Of a stretch of 64,000 bases of DNA, positions 51,862 through 63,500 are shown piece after piece. The stretch lies in assembly GCA_002221725.1 (NCBI GenBank), contig NJFT01000043.1, forward strand, positions 62,001 to 126,000, written 5' to 3'. Position numbers and translations under genes: made by a program. The stretch is from Scedosporium boydii. Taxonomy: Eukaryota; Ascomycota; Sordariomycetes; Microascales; Microascaceae. The notes under the pieces were generated by a model that saw nothing but the letters and a program-made list of their open reading frames with translations, had not been told where the DNA came from and did not search any database. The stretch's first letter is position 1; each line of letters opens with the position of its first letter.

Positions 51862-53904
51862 ATGGCCGCCTCCGTACCGAGAAAGCGAAAGTTGGCCCCG
51901 TCCCAGGACGGAGGGGCAAAACAATCCTCCGGTCAGCTCCAAAAGGACTTCTACAAGAATGCGGCGAGCTGGAACCTCGAAGAGAGCTACGAGAGGCGAC
52001 AGTCCAAGAAGCAGAAGAACAAGCCGAAGGAGAGCACGAGGTTACCCATCAAGACCGCCGACGGGCGGATAGAGCAGGTGCACTACGAAGAGCCGGACGA
52101 GCAAGCGGCTGCCGAAAGCGACGAGGACTGGTTGGAGGAGAAGAAAGAGGAGGAGGTTAGGGAGAAGTCTGAGAAGAAAAAACGGCCCGAAAAACCAGAG
52201 GCGGAGCAGATAATCGAGGCGCAGGAGGAACTTGCCAAGATTGCGAACTCTTTGAACCAGGAGCCCGAGGAGAATGCTGGTGCTTTCAAGGCGCTGGCGA
52301 AGATTGGAGAGTCGCATGTGCTCGCGATACGGAAGCTCGCTCTTATTACCCAGATGACGGTGTACAAGGATGTTATTCCGGGATATAGGATACGGCCGCT
52401 CGGCGAGGACGCGGTAGAAGAGAAGTTGACCAAGGATGTCCGGCGGTTACGGTCCTACGAGCAGTCCCTACTGGCGGGGTACCAGGCGTACATCCGGAAC
52501 ATTACGCAGCTTGCAAGGTCACGGCCTTTACCCAAGGATAAGGGCCAAACCCTTCCCAGCATCGCCATAACATGCGCTTGCACTCTGCTAAATGCCGTCC
52601 CACACTTCAACTTCCGAGGAGACCTTATCAAGATCCTAGTCGGCAAGCTGAGCAGGCGCAAGGTAGACGCAGACTTTGTAAAGTGCCAAAAGGCTCTCGA
52701 GACACTCTTCAGCGAAGACGAGGACGGCGGGCCTTCGTTGGACGCCGTGACAACGCTGTCCAAGATGATGAAGGCGAGGGACTATGACGTCGACGAGCGG
52801 GTCGTCAATCTCTTCCTCCACCTCCGTCTCCTCTCCGAGTTCTCGGGCAAGGCGTCGCAAACCCACGTGGAATCTGAAGATGGACGACCTAAGCATTTCA
52901 AGCAAAAGAAGGTCTTCCGCACGAAACGCGAGCGCAAGGCTATCAAGGAGCAAAAGGCCCTCGAGAAGGACATGGCGCAGACCGACGCCCTAGTCCACCA
53001 CGAGGAGCGGGAGAGGATGCAGTCCGAGTCTTTGAAGCTCGTCTTCGCGACGTACTTTCGCATCCTCAAGCTGCGGCTCCCGCACCTAATGGGAGCCGTG
53101 CTCGAGGGTCTCGCAAAGTACGCGCATCTTATCAACCAGGACTTCTTCGGTGATCTCCTCGAGGCGCTCAAGGACTTAATCCGATACACCGAGGCCGAAG
53201 AAAAAACCGCGGACGACGATGAAGAAGCCGACGCTACGCAACAAGAAGAACCAGACGACGAAGATGAAGCCATAGTCCGGAACGCAAGTCGAGAAGCCCT
53301 CCTCTGCACAATCACGGCCTTCGCCCTCCTCGCCGGCCAAGACGCCCACAACTCCCGCACGACCCTGCACCTCGACCTCTCCTTCTTCAACAACCACCTC
53401 TACAAATCCCTCTACGCCCTCTCCACGAACCCCGACCTCGAACTCACCTCCAAATCCCACCTCCCCGACCCGTCCTCCAAATCCACCACTGGCGCCCTCC
53501 CAACAACAGGAAACAAAGTAAACCTCCAAACGACCACTGTCCTCCTCGTCCGCTGCCTCACATACATCCTCCTCCCGCCCTGGAACATCCGCTCCGTGCC
53601 CCCCATTCGCCTCGCTTCCTTCTCCAAGCAGCTCATGACCTCCGCCCTGCACATGCCCGAGAAGTCTTGCCGCGCCGTGTTGGCTCTCTTGTCCGACGTG
53701 GCGGATACGCACGGGAAGAAGGTCTCGGGCCTGTGGAATACGGAGCATAGGATCGGGAACGGCACGTTTAATTCCTTGGCTGATAATTTTGAGAGCTCAA
53801 ATCCTTTTGCTGCTACTGTGTGGGAGGGCGAGATTTTGAGGAAACATTTCTCGCCCATGGTTAGGGAGGGCGTTAAGGCGCTTGAGAAGGGAATGTCGAA
53901 GTAG
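51862..53904 (+). CDS. NOC3: nucleolar complex protein Noc3
   Basis: Single exon, 680 residues. Noc3 pairs with Noc2 for late nucleolar-to-nucleoplasmic pre-60S maturation, and in yeast also takes part in pre-replicative complex loading. The N-terminus is Lys/Glu-rich (KRKLAPSQDG, SKKQKNKPKE). The NOC3 domain starts near residue 130: IAKIGESHVLAIRKLALITQMTVYKDVIPGYRIRPL (KLAxxSxxxVFKDIIPGYRIR in relatives). The CBF-type helical repeats follow, with RNITQLARS and the ACTLLNAVPHFNFR motif. Later blocks: KVFRTKRERKAIKEQKALEKDM, LKLVFATYFRILK and FFNNHLYKSLYALSTNPDLE. Length is close to yeast Noc3 (663). A C-rich run near 53280-53650 gives way to G-rich codons at the end. Confidence 0.94.
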   Translation: MAASVPRKRKLAPSQDGGAKQSSGQLQKDFYKNAASWNLEESYERRQSKKQKNKPKESTRLPIKTADGRIEQVHYEEPDEQAAAESDEDWLEEKKEEEVREKSEKKKRPEKPEAEQIIEAQEELAKIANSLNQEPEENAGAFKALAKIGESHVLAIRKLALITQMTVYKDVIPGYRIRPLGEDAVEEKLTKDVRRLRSYEQSLLAGYQAYIRNITQLARSRPLPKDKGQTLPSIAITCACTLLNAVPHFNFRGDLIKILVGKLSRRKVDADFVKCQKALETLFSEDEDGGPSLDAVTTLSKMMKARDYDVDERVVNLFLHLRLLSEFSGKASQTHVESEDGRPKHFKQKKVFRTKRERKAIKEQKALEKDMAQTDALVHHEERERMQSESLKLVFATYFRILKLRLPHLMGAVLEGLAKYAHLINQDFFGDLLEALKDLIRYTEAEEKTADDDEEADATQQEEPDDEDEAIVRNASREALLCTITAFALLAGQDAHNSRTTLHLDLSFFNNHLYKSLYALSTNPDLELTSKSHLPDPSSKSTTGALPTTGNKVNLQTTTVLLVRCLTYILLPPWNIRSVPPIRLASFSKQLMTSALHMPEKSCRAVLALLSDVADTHGKKVSGLWNTEHRIGNGTFNSLADNFESSNPFAATVWEGEILRKHFSPMVREGVKALEKGMSK

Positions 53905-54511
53905 ACTTCTTTTTTTTTCTTGTTTCTTTTTGATATAGATGCCAAGGGCTTTTCAATCCAAACAGAAGATTTCCTGTATATCCGGCTTTGCCTTTTCTTT
54001 CCCCCGTAAACATCTGTTCATCGTCTACAATGCATCAGCGGCTTGTTTCGTGTGCCTAGAACCTAACTCTCTGCCTTCATTTAGAAGTTAAGGCTACAGT
54101 TAGATCTACGGACTTCCTACGGCTTGTATATACCTACTTGACAACTACTTCGTACATTTATGGGTTGAATCATGCGTCAATTATCAACTATCAACTATCT
54201 TCCCGGAGGACTATTCACAAGAAGTAGTGCATGGCCAACAGGACCGAAAATCTGAAAAGAACAGTTCGAACATTGAGTTGGAAGAGAAATGACGAACATG
54301 AGCCACAACCCTTTCTTTTTTTCTTCGCCTCCTTTCCGGAGGCGGACGTTTCAAACTCTCGGAGATCGAGACATACGTAGGCATCCAGAAGGACACCCTT
54401 ACTATGCTCGACTCGAATTAAGCGCTGCACTGTACTATCGGCATCCGTCTAGAGCCGAAAATCTGCTGTATGCGCCGCTGAGAACAATGAAAAGATCAAA
54501 GTGACGAAAAC
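53905..54511. other. convergent 3' region
   Basis: 607 bp, A/T-rich; contains TACTTCGTA at 54146-54154 and small repeats of TATCAACTATC near 54180-54200. No gene seen. Confidence 0.5.
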
Positions 54512-55920
54512 TCATTTCTTCCGGGGAATAAAGTCGGCAGCCTCGGCGTTGAAGGCCTTGAGAGGAGGCTGAGGACCACTGCCGTCGTCATCAGGGGTGC
54601 GAAGGTAAATCACACCGGCATCTTGGCCGTGGTAAGTGGCCGGGTTGGCACCGCAGTCGAGGGGGTGAGCCTTGGCAAACTCGTCTCGAACGGGGCATCC
54701 GTCCTCGTGGCCGAGAATGGTGGTGTTCTTGGGGAAGTGTCCTAGGTGCTGGTATCCCGGACGAGCCCATTTGGAATTGGCCAAGCCCTCAACAGTTCGG
54801 GAAACGTGCTTGCACTTGCAGGGGTCAGCAGCGTTGGGCAGGCTGCGAAGTTCATCGCTCGGCTTAGAAGCCTGCTTGGCCTTTCCCTCCTCGTCGTCAC
54901 TGGGGAACTGGATGAGATCCTCATCTTCGGACTCTTGGTCGCTAATGTCAATGAGTTTTCTAAACTTCGGAGTAGGCGAAGGGCTTGGTGAGCCAGGATG
55001 GACAAGCGCTCGAGGCTGGATAGCCATGGCAGCCTCCGAGTTAAGAAGTGTCATCTGCTTCTTATCAGGCTGCTGGGCTCCAAAGCCTCCTAGAAGGGGA
55101 GAGCCAAGGGAATTGCTGGAAGGGGGGGTCCAACCAAGCTGAAGGAGTTTGAACTGCTCCATGAGAGGGATATGGTACTTGGTTAGATCATTGGGATCCG
55201 TCTCGACGACGACGGAGGTGGCGGACATCTCCTCCTGCTCTTCATCCTCCTCGCCCTGATCCTCCACCTTCTCCGGCTCCTTCTCCTGCTCTCCTTCAGC
55301 TTTGCCAGAAACGCCGACCTTACCCTCACACTCCTTCACCGTCTTGGTTACGACCACCTGGCTGCCATCAACGCCAGAGATGGAAATAGGCGCGGGAGCA
55401 AGAGCCTTGCCATTGCCGACCATGGCGTTCTCTTGCTCAATGGCCAGCCAGGGCTTACGGCTACCAACGGATGCATGAGCCTGAACATTCACCGATCCAA
55501 CTCCAGGTTTGGTATTCTCCTGCGTGCTGCCGATAGGCTTGGCATTCGCAGGGTTAGGAACCGGGGTCGAGGACTTAGGCGGGTCATCCCGGTAGGAAAG
55601 CCAGGCAATAGTGCTCGGTTTAACCTGAGCCTCGGCGGCCGCGTTCGGGTCAAATTTGAAAGGAATCGGCTGTCTGGCCTGGGGGCGAAATCCGTTTGTA
55701 GCTACAAGGAAGATGAGACTCACCAAACCGATCTCTTGCTTGTCTAGAACCGGGGTTTCTTACCTCCATTTCCGGCATAACGATTACCGACTCTAACGGC
55801 TTGGCGAGACGAGCTGCGAGAGGAACTGCTACGGGTTTGCTGATTTCCTTTCTTGTACATATTCTGGAGCTCCCGAGCAGCCTCCATTTGCTGCCCGTGG
55901 CCCAGCTGCTTCGGGGGCAT
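54512..55920 (-). CDS. conserved-looking fungal protein of unknown function with C-terminal Cys/His block
   Basis: Exon 1 is 55764-55920 (ATG at 55920) and exon 2 is 54512-55701; the 62-nt intron has donor GTAAGA. Total 448 residues. The N-terminus MPPKQLGHGQQMEAARELQN has a short helical look and is followed by Ser/Arg-rich sequence. NGFRPQARQPIPFKFDPNAA and STIAWLSYRDDPPKSSTP come next, then a long Pro/Glu-rich disordered middle with EEDEEQEEMS. After YHIPLMEQFKLLQLGWTPP the C-terminal part carries ADPCKCKHVS, ILGHEDGCPVRDEF and HPLDCGANPATYHG. That is four Cys and several His that could bind a metal. An upstream intron at 55938-56005 (GTAAGT...CAG) with no ATG in the flanking exon suggests a spliced 5' leader. 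I do not recognise the family. Confidence 0.72.
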
Positions 55921-57265
55921 CGCGACTGCGGAACTCGCTGAGAGAGGTAGTTAGAGTAAATCTTTTCTGTTCTCGAGCCTATGAGGCATCCCTGGAGATA
56001 CTTACTATGTTATTTGATCGGACTTGAGATAGAATTGTCAGGAACGCTGGCGACGGAATGTGTCAACCTAGTATGTTTAGGTTGTCCTTGAGTGGGAATT
56101 TGAAGGAGGAAGAAGCAGAAAAATCTGAAGCTGCAGGCAGGGAAATAAGGATAAGGAGGATGGAGCAAGAGCTAGTTTTGCGAAGCCCAAGAGCGGAGCT
56201 TTGTTGCTTGCTTATGGGAGCTCGAAGATGGTGAAGATTCACAGGTGGTCCAGTAAAGCCAAGAGCAACTGCGCCTTGTCTCGCGATGTGAGCTGTAGCA
56301 AGTCTTGAGTGAGACTAGAAGCTAAGCAAGGAAGCTTATCCCCTCTTATATCTCGAGGTTGAAGAGGTGTAAAGGGGGTGTGAGCAAGGGGGAGCAAGAG
56401 GGGGCATAAAGGAGTAATAAGAAAGGAGCAAGAAACTCTCTAGATAATAGATTTCACTTTAAATCACAGAGATCTGTGATGGTGATGGTCAGCATAGAAT
56501 TCATAGGAGAATGGGGGGAAGAGAGATGGAGAAAAAAAACAGATCTTGGTCAGGGTATTGGGAGTTCAGCGCTTGCCGTCAAAGACCAGTATGAAAGAAT
56601 CAATGCTTTACCTTACTTCAATTTCTTTCTCTAATGAAAAGGAGCTGTTCGCGTGGGCGCGGAAAACACGTTGGCAAACAAGGCTGCAATCAAACCAAAT
56701 GACAGACAGGCTGGTTTCTCGACTTAATGAGGGACGACTCGATTCCGAAATACAAGAGTAACAACGTATCAGGATCAATAGTGCCGACTTCGTGAAGAAA
56801 TGAATCCAAATGCTGGAGTAAGACGCAAGACTCGTCCAATTTGGGTAGAAGTGACAGATAATGAGAGGGATACTCAGACTGTGTTTGGGAAAGACAATTG
56901 CATTGTTGATGAATCTAGCTGCGGATGAAGAATTAGACGAGAAGTCAAGATGCTCTCTGAAAATAGAGAGGTTTCCTCCAAGGTGAGAGTTCAAGGAGGA
57001 CTTGGAAGGTTCCTGGCCATGGGGAAGGTCCAAGTCGGCCACACTGCATCTGCATCGTCTCTCGGCCCCGGATCCGTTGCTCTTTCCTCGATGGTGTGCG
57101 TCGTCCATCTACTGAAGCCCACCGCAGTTTCCTCCAGAGATCTCACTTGCACATGCATCAGCACACATCAACACATCGCTCTTTCCCTCTTTCCCATTCC
57201 TGATGGTATCTACCGCACTTCGGACTTCGGGAAGGCGCCTGCTTTCTTAACTGCCCACCCTCACC
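55921..57265. other. upstream region of the unknown-function gene, overlapping the POP3 3' end
   Basis: 1.3 kb; A/G-rich on plus, pyrimidine-rich in sense of the minus genes, as for a long leader. No convincing coding frame. Confidence 0.45.
55938..56005 (-). other. probable 5'-UTR intron of the unknown-function gene
   Basis: Donor CATA|GTAAGT, branch-like ACTCTAAC, acceptor CTCTCAG. It ends 17 nt before the start codon. The upstream exon has no in-frame ATG. Confidence 0.6.
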
Positions 57266-58201
57266 CTAGCCCTTTCCATTCGTGTTTGCCCTCTTCGAGT
57301 CTCTGTGAATAGTCTCGACCGCTTTGATATTTGTCCCCAGATACCCTGGGGAGTGCGAATTTCCCGGGAATAACCACGTTGAAGATGCTGGTGGGACATG
57401 TTCCCGTACATATTCTACCAAGGCCTTGGCTTGAGGCGCATCATCATGCAACGCGATTGCGGACACACGGCGTATTCCAAGGGCAGCGCTAAGGCGGTCA
57501 GCACACGGCTCAGAAAGACCTACGAGCCGGATTTGTTCCTTGCAACACGCATTTTTCGAGGCCGCGATGACCATCTGTGGAAAGTGGCAATGGAACGTGG
57601 TGGGCTGTCCGTGCTTGGCAACAAAAACGACTGAGTAGATGGGTGAGCTGTCCTGCACCAGCTTCTCCCCCGGACTGTTCTCACCATGTGACGCTTCAAT
57701 GTTCGCCGCAGAGGCTAGCCTCTGGAGGCCACGCGAGATACTTGGCAGCCCAACATCAATCTGCTTGGATATCTCCGGCAATGGAGGGGTTGTTGGAGTC
57801 TTCTTCTCCTCTTCGCCCACCTTTCGATCCTGCGCTCTCTTCCTCTTCCTCTCTCTCTTGCCTTTGGACGGTTGGATATGGCGACGGCGATGATGGCCTA
57901 TGGGCTCGATGAGACTGGATAAGGAGCGTAAAAGAAAAGAGACAAGAGTTGTCAGCTGCCGACTGGCCTTCTTAACATGAATAAGGAGCTAGTCTAAGCT
58001 TGATCTATCCTGACGCGGCGTCCTCACCTGCATAGAAGCTCAAGTATGGTTTCTTGGACCTTTGGTTCCTCGATATTTGGCCTATAAACACTTGGGTTAG
58101 AGACTGTAGAGTCTGGATAGTGTAAACTCTAGAAATGGGACTTACCAGGGTATCGCCGAGAAGGGTGTATTGAGCACATAGATGGTCTTTCCCCGCTCCA
58201 T
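57266..58201 (-). CDS. POP3: RNase P/MRP protein subunit Pop3
   Basis: Exons 58146-58201, 58028-58081 and 57266-57914 give 252 residues; introns are 64 and 113 nt. Pop3 is a subunit of nuclear RNase P and RNase MRP, an L7Ae-like (Rpp38-related) fold protein. Exon 1: MERGKTIYVLNTPFSAIPW; exon 2: PNIEEPKVQETILELLC. The third exon opens with IEPIGHHRRRH, then a Lys/Arg-rich segment (SKGKRERKRKRAQDRK), fitting an RNA-bound region. The core is IDVGLPSISRGLQRLAS, SVVFVAKHGQPTTFHCHFPQMV, then EQIRLVGLSEPCADRLSAALG and RRVSAIALHDDAPQAKALVEYV. The final stretch YLGTNIKAVETI is family-like. The first two short exons rest on clean donors and the frame, so the 5' part is less certain than the core. Confidence 0.8.
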
Positions 58202-60554
58202 GATGCAGTTCGGGGGGATGACGGGAAGGGTAGCGGAAACGATGGATGTGATTGATTGACGAATTTTCGGGCCCTTCTGTGAAGCTTGGCCTGGTGAAGA
58301 GAGCACGGCAAGTTTGGATTTCGGCTTTAGACCAATTTTCAACCATCACAGGTAGATCGTATTGAGAAATTCGAATAGGCTGATGGTGATAGTGACAGTG
58401 ATGCCAAGGGTGCCATCTAGGAGAGCGACTCGTTGGGAATGATTGCCTAGGGTGCTTTTGCCTTTCCGACTTATTTAAACTGAGCCCTTAAAATTCATCA
58501 TGTATCTTGGTCGAGTCCGATTCGAGCAAATTTGAGCTTGGCCAGTTGAGTTCTGACCCCATTTTCAAGATTCCTACACTAGATCGATCCCTTTGATTAT
58601 TTTTAGCACATTTTCATTCCCCACCACATAACTTCTAGACCTTGAATGGAATCTCCAATCTCATTCTACGAAGTCGTCCCGCAAGGCGCAACAGAAGGTC
58701 CAAGCCCAATTAAGAAGGGATCCATGATGGAGCTTGCGCATACAGATTTATCTTCTCCTTCGTTTCCTCCACAATTTGGCTGTCTCTTGCCGAATATTTG
58801 AACAATGTGTACCTTAATACAAGAGTCAAGAGAGGTCAACTGCACCATAATATCAGGAAGCCAAGATAGCCTAGCACTACAAATACTACTCCGTAGGCAG
58901 CACGGCTAGGCAGCACTGCCCGCAATGTCACATTGAGGTTCACTGTTCACGCAGGTTGATGTTGAGGGTGGATGCACCGCGTTGGAGTGCAAGTATGACA
59001 ATTGTACTACCGGAAGTGGGTTCTGGACTCAGCACATGCTTGGCCGTCTCTCAATGATCAATTGATGGGTTTCTACTTTCTAGTACCAGCTCGAGGATGT
59101 ACCTGCGGAATCAAATGCAGACAATATGCTCCGTCTCTTCCACATTGATTATTCCTCCTCTGGTTAGCCTTAACAGCCGACCGTCTGAGCATTATTTGAC
59201 ATCAATGGTCGACATTCCATCCTCATCTTCCAAATCCGGATTGCTGATGTAGCCATAGTCATTAGCGCTTTCGGACTCTTGTCGCAGACACACCCTTAGT
59301 TACTAGTTACTGTCCCGCCCGCCCTGCCTAAGTCAATTAAGCAATGTCATTTTCCTCAACTCTTGACACTTCACATCAATCCCACCTCACCCAACAGCTC
59401 CCACCAGCACTTCTACTGTCTACAGGTTGCACCTGCCATTAGCCTCCACCAGAGCGCCCTCGCTCATTACTCTAATCACTTCTTCGAGGATCCACAGCTG
59501 AAAGACAAAGCAGGCTGTGAATATTTTCTCCTGCTAACTCGACATAAGCTTGGTCGAAGGATCTCTTCGGCTTCGGCTTCCACTTCACTCTTTCATTCCT
59601 CTGCCCAGATTCATCCACATGCCTATTGATCCCACCTTTGTTCACTTTTCTCGCGTCACAAAGCTCACTCGTTGAAGGGCTTGAGACGGTCCGAGTCAAA
59701 CTCTCATGTCAAGGTGGGAGCCTGATGTAATCGTTGATCGAAACACCCCCATCCCCGCGTTTGGCTGCACCCCTCAGCTCGACCCAGCTCAACTGAACTG
59801 CTGAGTCATCAACGCATATCTGGTGAGTAAGAGCTTCCTGACCGCCGCGTCATTGCTACATACACCCCATCAGACTGCCCGTTTTTGGAGATGGGGCGAG
59901 ACACGCCTGCGCTCTAAGGTGCTCTTTCCCCCAAAAATACATGAGTGCTAGAAGAACCTTGCCTGCTCCAAGTTTCGACTTTCGTCCTGGAGCGTCTGTC
60001 ACCGTGCTCTAAATTAATTGATGGTGTTGCTCTGAGCAAGAACGCCTGTCCTGGCTACGAAACACCAAACTTGAATCCTCAGCCCTGGGACTCGCTGCCT
60101 CGCCGACTTCTTCTCGTTCTTCTGTCTTCGTTTTATTTTTTCTTCTCTTCCTTATTAAGCTCACCTGTTGTATTTCTGCTTCTCGCCTGTCCTTTTTTCT
60201 TTTTTCTTTTCTTAATTGTATCTTCCTTCCTCTTTCTCACCTCAGATACCCATTCTATCCCGTCGACTCGATCCCTGCTGTTTAGTGGTTGGGCCAGCCC
60301 TGAGCTCAAATCCTCAAGGATCCAGCACAAGCTGTTCAGGCCTAGACAACACGTCAAATCCTCCGTGCGAATCGACAGCCCCTCATCGCCGCAACAGCCC
60401 TCAGCTCCCGTCTCCTCTCTAATCAAGCGCGAACCCGTCGAGCCTCACATGCTAATTCTGACAAGCCGTTCTAGAGCCCTTCTAGGCATTGTTGTGACGT
60501 CCAGGGCCCTGGCGCTCCGGGACCTGTACCGCAACTCTATCTCGAACCTACCCC
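58202..60554. promoter_or_regulatory. 2.35-kb divergent region POP3 / large ubiquitin hydrolase
   Basis: TACTCCGTA motif at 58887-58895. From about 60110 it is strongly T/C-rich, a probable leader of the downstream gene, with short upstream ATG frames (one at 59941, one at 60021). A frame at 59945-60607 starts with GTG and is not called. Confidence 0.45.
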
Positions 60555-63500
60555 ATGGACCAAGCTCCCAGCTCCCCCGAAGCTCGAGAACGCGCCGTCT
60601 CTTCTGAGCCCTCCTCCACAAGGCCGAATCCATTTGACGACGGCGACTCTTCTCGGAAGCGACGACGCACCTCCCTCTCGGGCTCGCGGAGCCTCTCCGT
60701 CGACACAGTACAATCTCCGCACGACGAACCCTCCAATTCCTCCATTCTCGCCAAACCACCTTCAGACGTCCATGACGGCGTAACCATGGATACCGACACA
60801 TCTACTCCCCAAACACCCGACCGTAAGATCATGCTGAATGTCGACGGCCCTGCAGATCCTGGCTCTAGCCGTGTCACTATCAACCTGCGTAACGCGAATC
60901 CTTCATCGTCCGAGTCCCCCACGCCGCGTAGCCTCGACGATTCCCCCCTCCCTGGTGATGTGAAGCTTAGCGTCGAGCTCCCCGATCGCGATATGAAGGG
61001 CGAGCATGTACCTGAAGAAGGTAACCAAGCTGCTGCGAGCTCGCCCGTTCCTGCGACACCGATCTCCTCGCTCTCCGACGACGATGGCAGTCCCGACATT
61101 GAGGTGATAGATGTTCCCGATGACGATACGGACGCCGTTCTTGGAGATGGCGAACCCGAGGTCTCCATCATTGGCGAGTCCAGGAACGCCCTTCAAGACC
61201 CCACCCTCGATTTTCCATACAATGATGGTGAACCTCTGATCGAAACCGTCTCTCGCCTCGCAAACTACATATCTGGTCGTAAGCTCTCCCCTCCTCCCTC
61301 CCACACACACTCTTCCTCTCTTTCTCTTCCCTTTTTCTTTTCATTTTTTTTTCCCTCTCTTCTTCTTCTTTTCTTTTTGAAGCTGTAGTCGGTAGCTAAC
61401 GGCGTTTTCTCTTAGAGCACCAACTGGAGGAGAGCTTGTTCGAATCCCTACAAACTTGGGCTGATCTCTTTCTTCGGTGGGCCGAGACCGCCGGCTATCA
61501 CATTGCCTACCATTCCTGCTTGGAGAACGTTGGTCTCTGGCAATCTTTCCCGGACCTAGTTTGGGCAACATGCAACAGAGCTCTGGGGAGAGCTGCAACC
61601 CCGCGCCAGGCGGTAACTTCCTTCTATCTTACCTTTGCCAAGCTGACAGGCTTCTTCATCTTGTTGGATTGCCAGACTTTGGCGAATGCCAGCCAGCCGG
61701 GTGGTCTGGACAGTGGACGAGTACCAGAAACATTTTCGTACGCCTTTCTCGCTGGCCTACACGGCCTCACGGGGAGGGATGAACCCCGTATCCTGAACAA
61801 CCTCGAGGCCCAGGCGGGATGGCTTCGACCGGACATGATCTCGGAGCTAGTACAGGGCTTTCAGACAATGCCTGGCGGTTCTATCCAAACTCTAACTAGG
61901 CTTGTCGAGTCCTACATAAAGCTCATGGAGAGGTTTCCGAGATTTGTTGATCAGCCTGCTGCCATCTGTCAGGTTGTCTCTGACATTGTTTGGGAAAGCA
62001 ACCGACGCTTGCACTTTTCTGGCCTTCCCCAACAGGCCATCGATCAATGCAAGCAACGCCTCCTCCAAGGACATAGGTTTTACCTAGTCGTATCTCAAGC
62101 CCTCTCTGAGACGATACAAAAGCTGGTGAACCACCTCTCTACGGATGGCGCGAGTGGCCAAATCATCTCCCTAACGGACATCTATCACTGTGCTCTACAT
62201 GGCGACCATAAGATGGCTACCGAGATGCTCGTCGCACACCATCAAAGCCATCCAAACCTCCCAGCACACCTCACCCCCGGTGCGATTGCTTGGGAATGGA
62301 GGTTCAACATGTTTGGGAAGCTGATCATGTCCGGCCAAATGCAACTTCGCGTATGGGCGGTTGGTCACATGTGTAGCGACCTTGTCATGTTCTGGAGACG
62401 GTGTGGTGATGGCCAAGATGACTTGACTCTGTTTCTCGCCTACTTCGCTGAATATCTGATGCGGACAAAACTCGTTGAGTACATTCTGGGCCCAACATGC
62501 CACCCCGAGATAACTCTCGAGAGCGGCAATGTCGTGGGTTTCCTGCTTGTAACGAAGTTCTACCAAAAGGAGCAGACGGACTTACTCTGGCAGACAATCA
62601 CTTCCAGCCAGGACCGCCGAGTAGCCGATGCCTTGACCCGCATGGCTGCTAACATCATGCATCTTTGCGACCAAGATCACCTCCTTTATTTCTGCGAGAA
62701 GCTCGAACTTCTCCCCATCGAATCTTTTGACAATGCTTCCATCCGCCACTTTTGTGAGCAGGTGTTTAAGCAACTCATGGCAAAATTCCAGGGCGAACGC
62801 CAACTCTTAAACTTCCTTCCCTATGAACTGTGTCTCCGGCTTCTCCGAGAATCGTCAGTCTGCTCAGCTCAATCGCAGATTGCCTATCCCGAGATCCAGG
62901 CCTTCGCAACCCAGAAACTCCGTGAGCTACACCAATACGGACCGGACCGTGAGGGCCGCCGGCGATTGTATCTGACTTGCATCGAAGACATTGCTGCGAA
63001 GTCACCTACTACCCTCGGAAGCCTGTGTGGGTTGTTCATCTCAATCCGCCATGCCCTAGGCCCGGAGCTCCAAGTCTTGATCGCCGAGCACAATCTTAAC
63101 AGTCTCCTTGTCGATGAGTTAGAGCACGCCATATCTCTCTGCAATCAGACCAATGGCCTTTACGTCTTGACTGGAGCTAGCAATACGCCTCGCCGAGATT
63201 TCATTTATAGTCTAATTTGCCATGAACCCGACTCCTTGACGGCCGAACTCGGGAAGAGACTTTGGGATATGATGGTCGGCCCGAACTCTGCGTCCGTAGA
63301 AGATCGAGTTTCCGGGTGGCACATTCTCAATGACGCTGCTTCACAGGCCGGTTTTGATACTTCTTTCATGTCGAGCTGCCTCTCGATCCACTTCCCAACT
63401 CTGCCCGCTCATTGTTTTAGCGAAGGGGCGTTGCGTTTCCTTAAGGACGAAATCGTCCCTCGCATCTACAACAACCTGATCACGCTTGACAATGATGAGA

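Noticed and set aside
59945..60607. 220-residue frame overlapping the ubiquitin hydrolase start
   Set aside because: GTG start, Phe/Leu/Ser-rich from T/C leader sequence, out of frame with the real gene.
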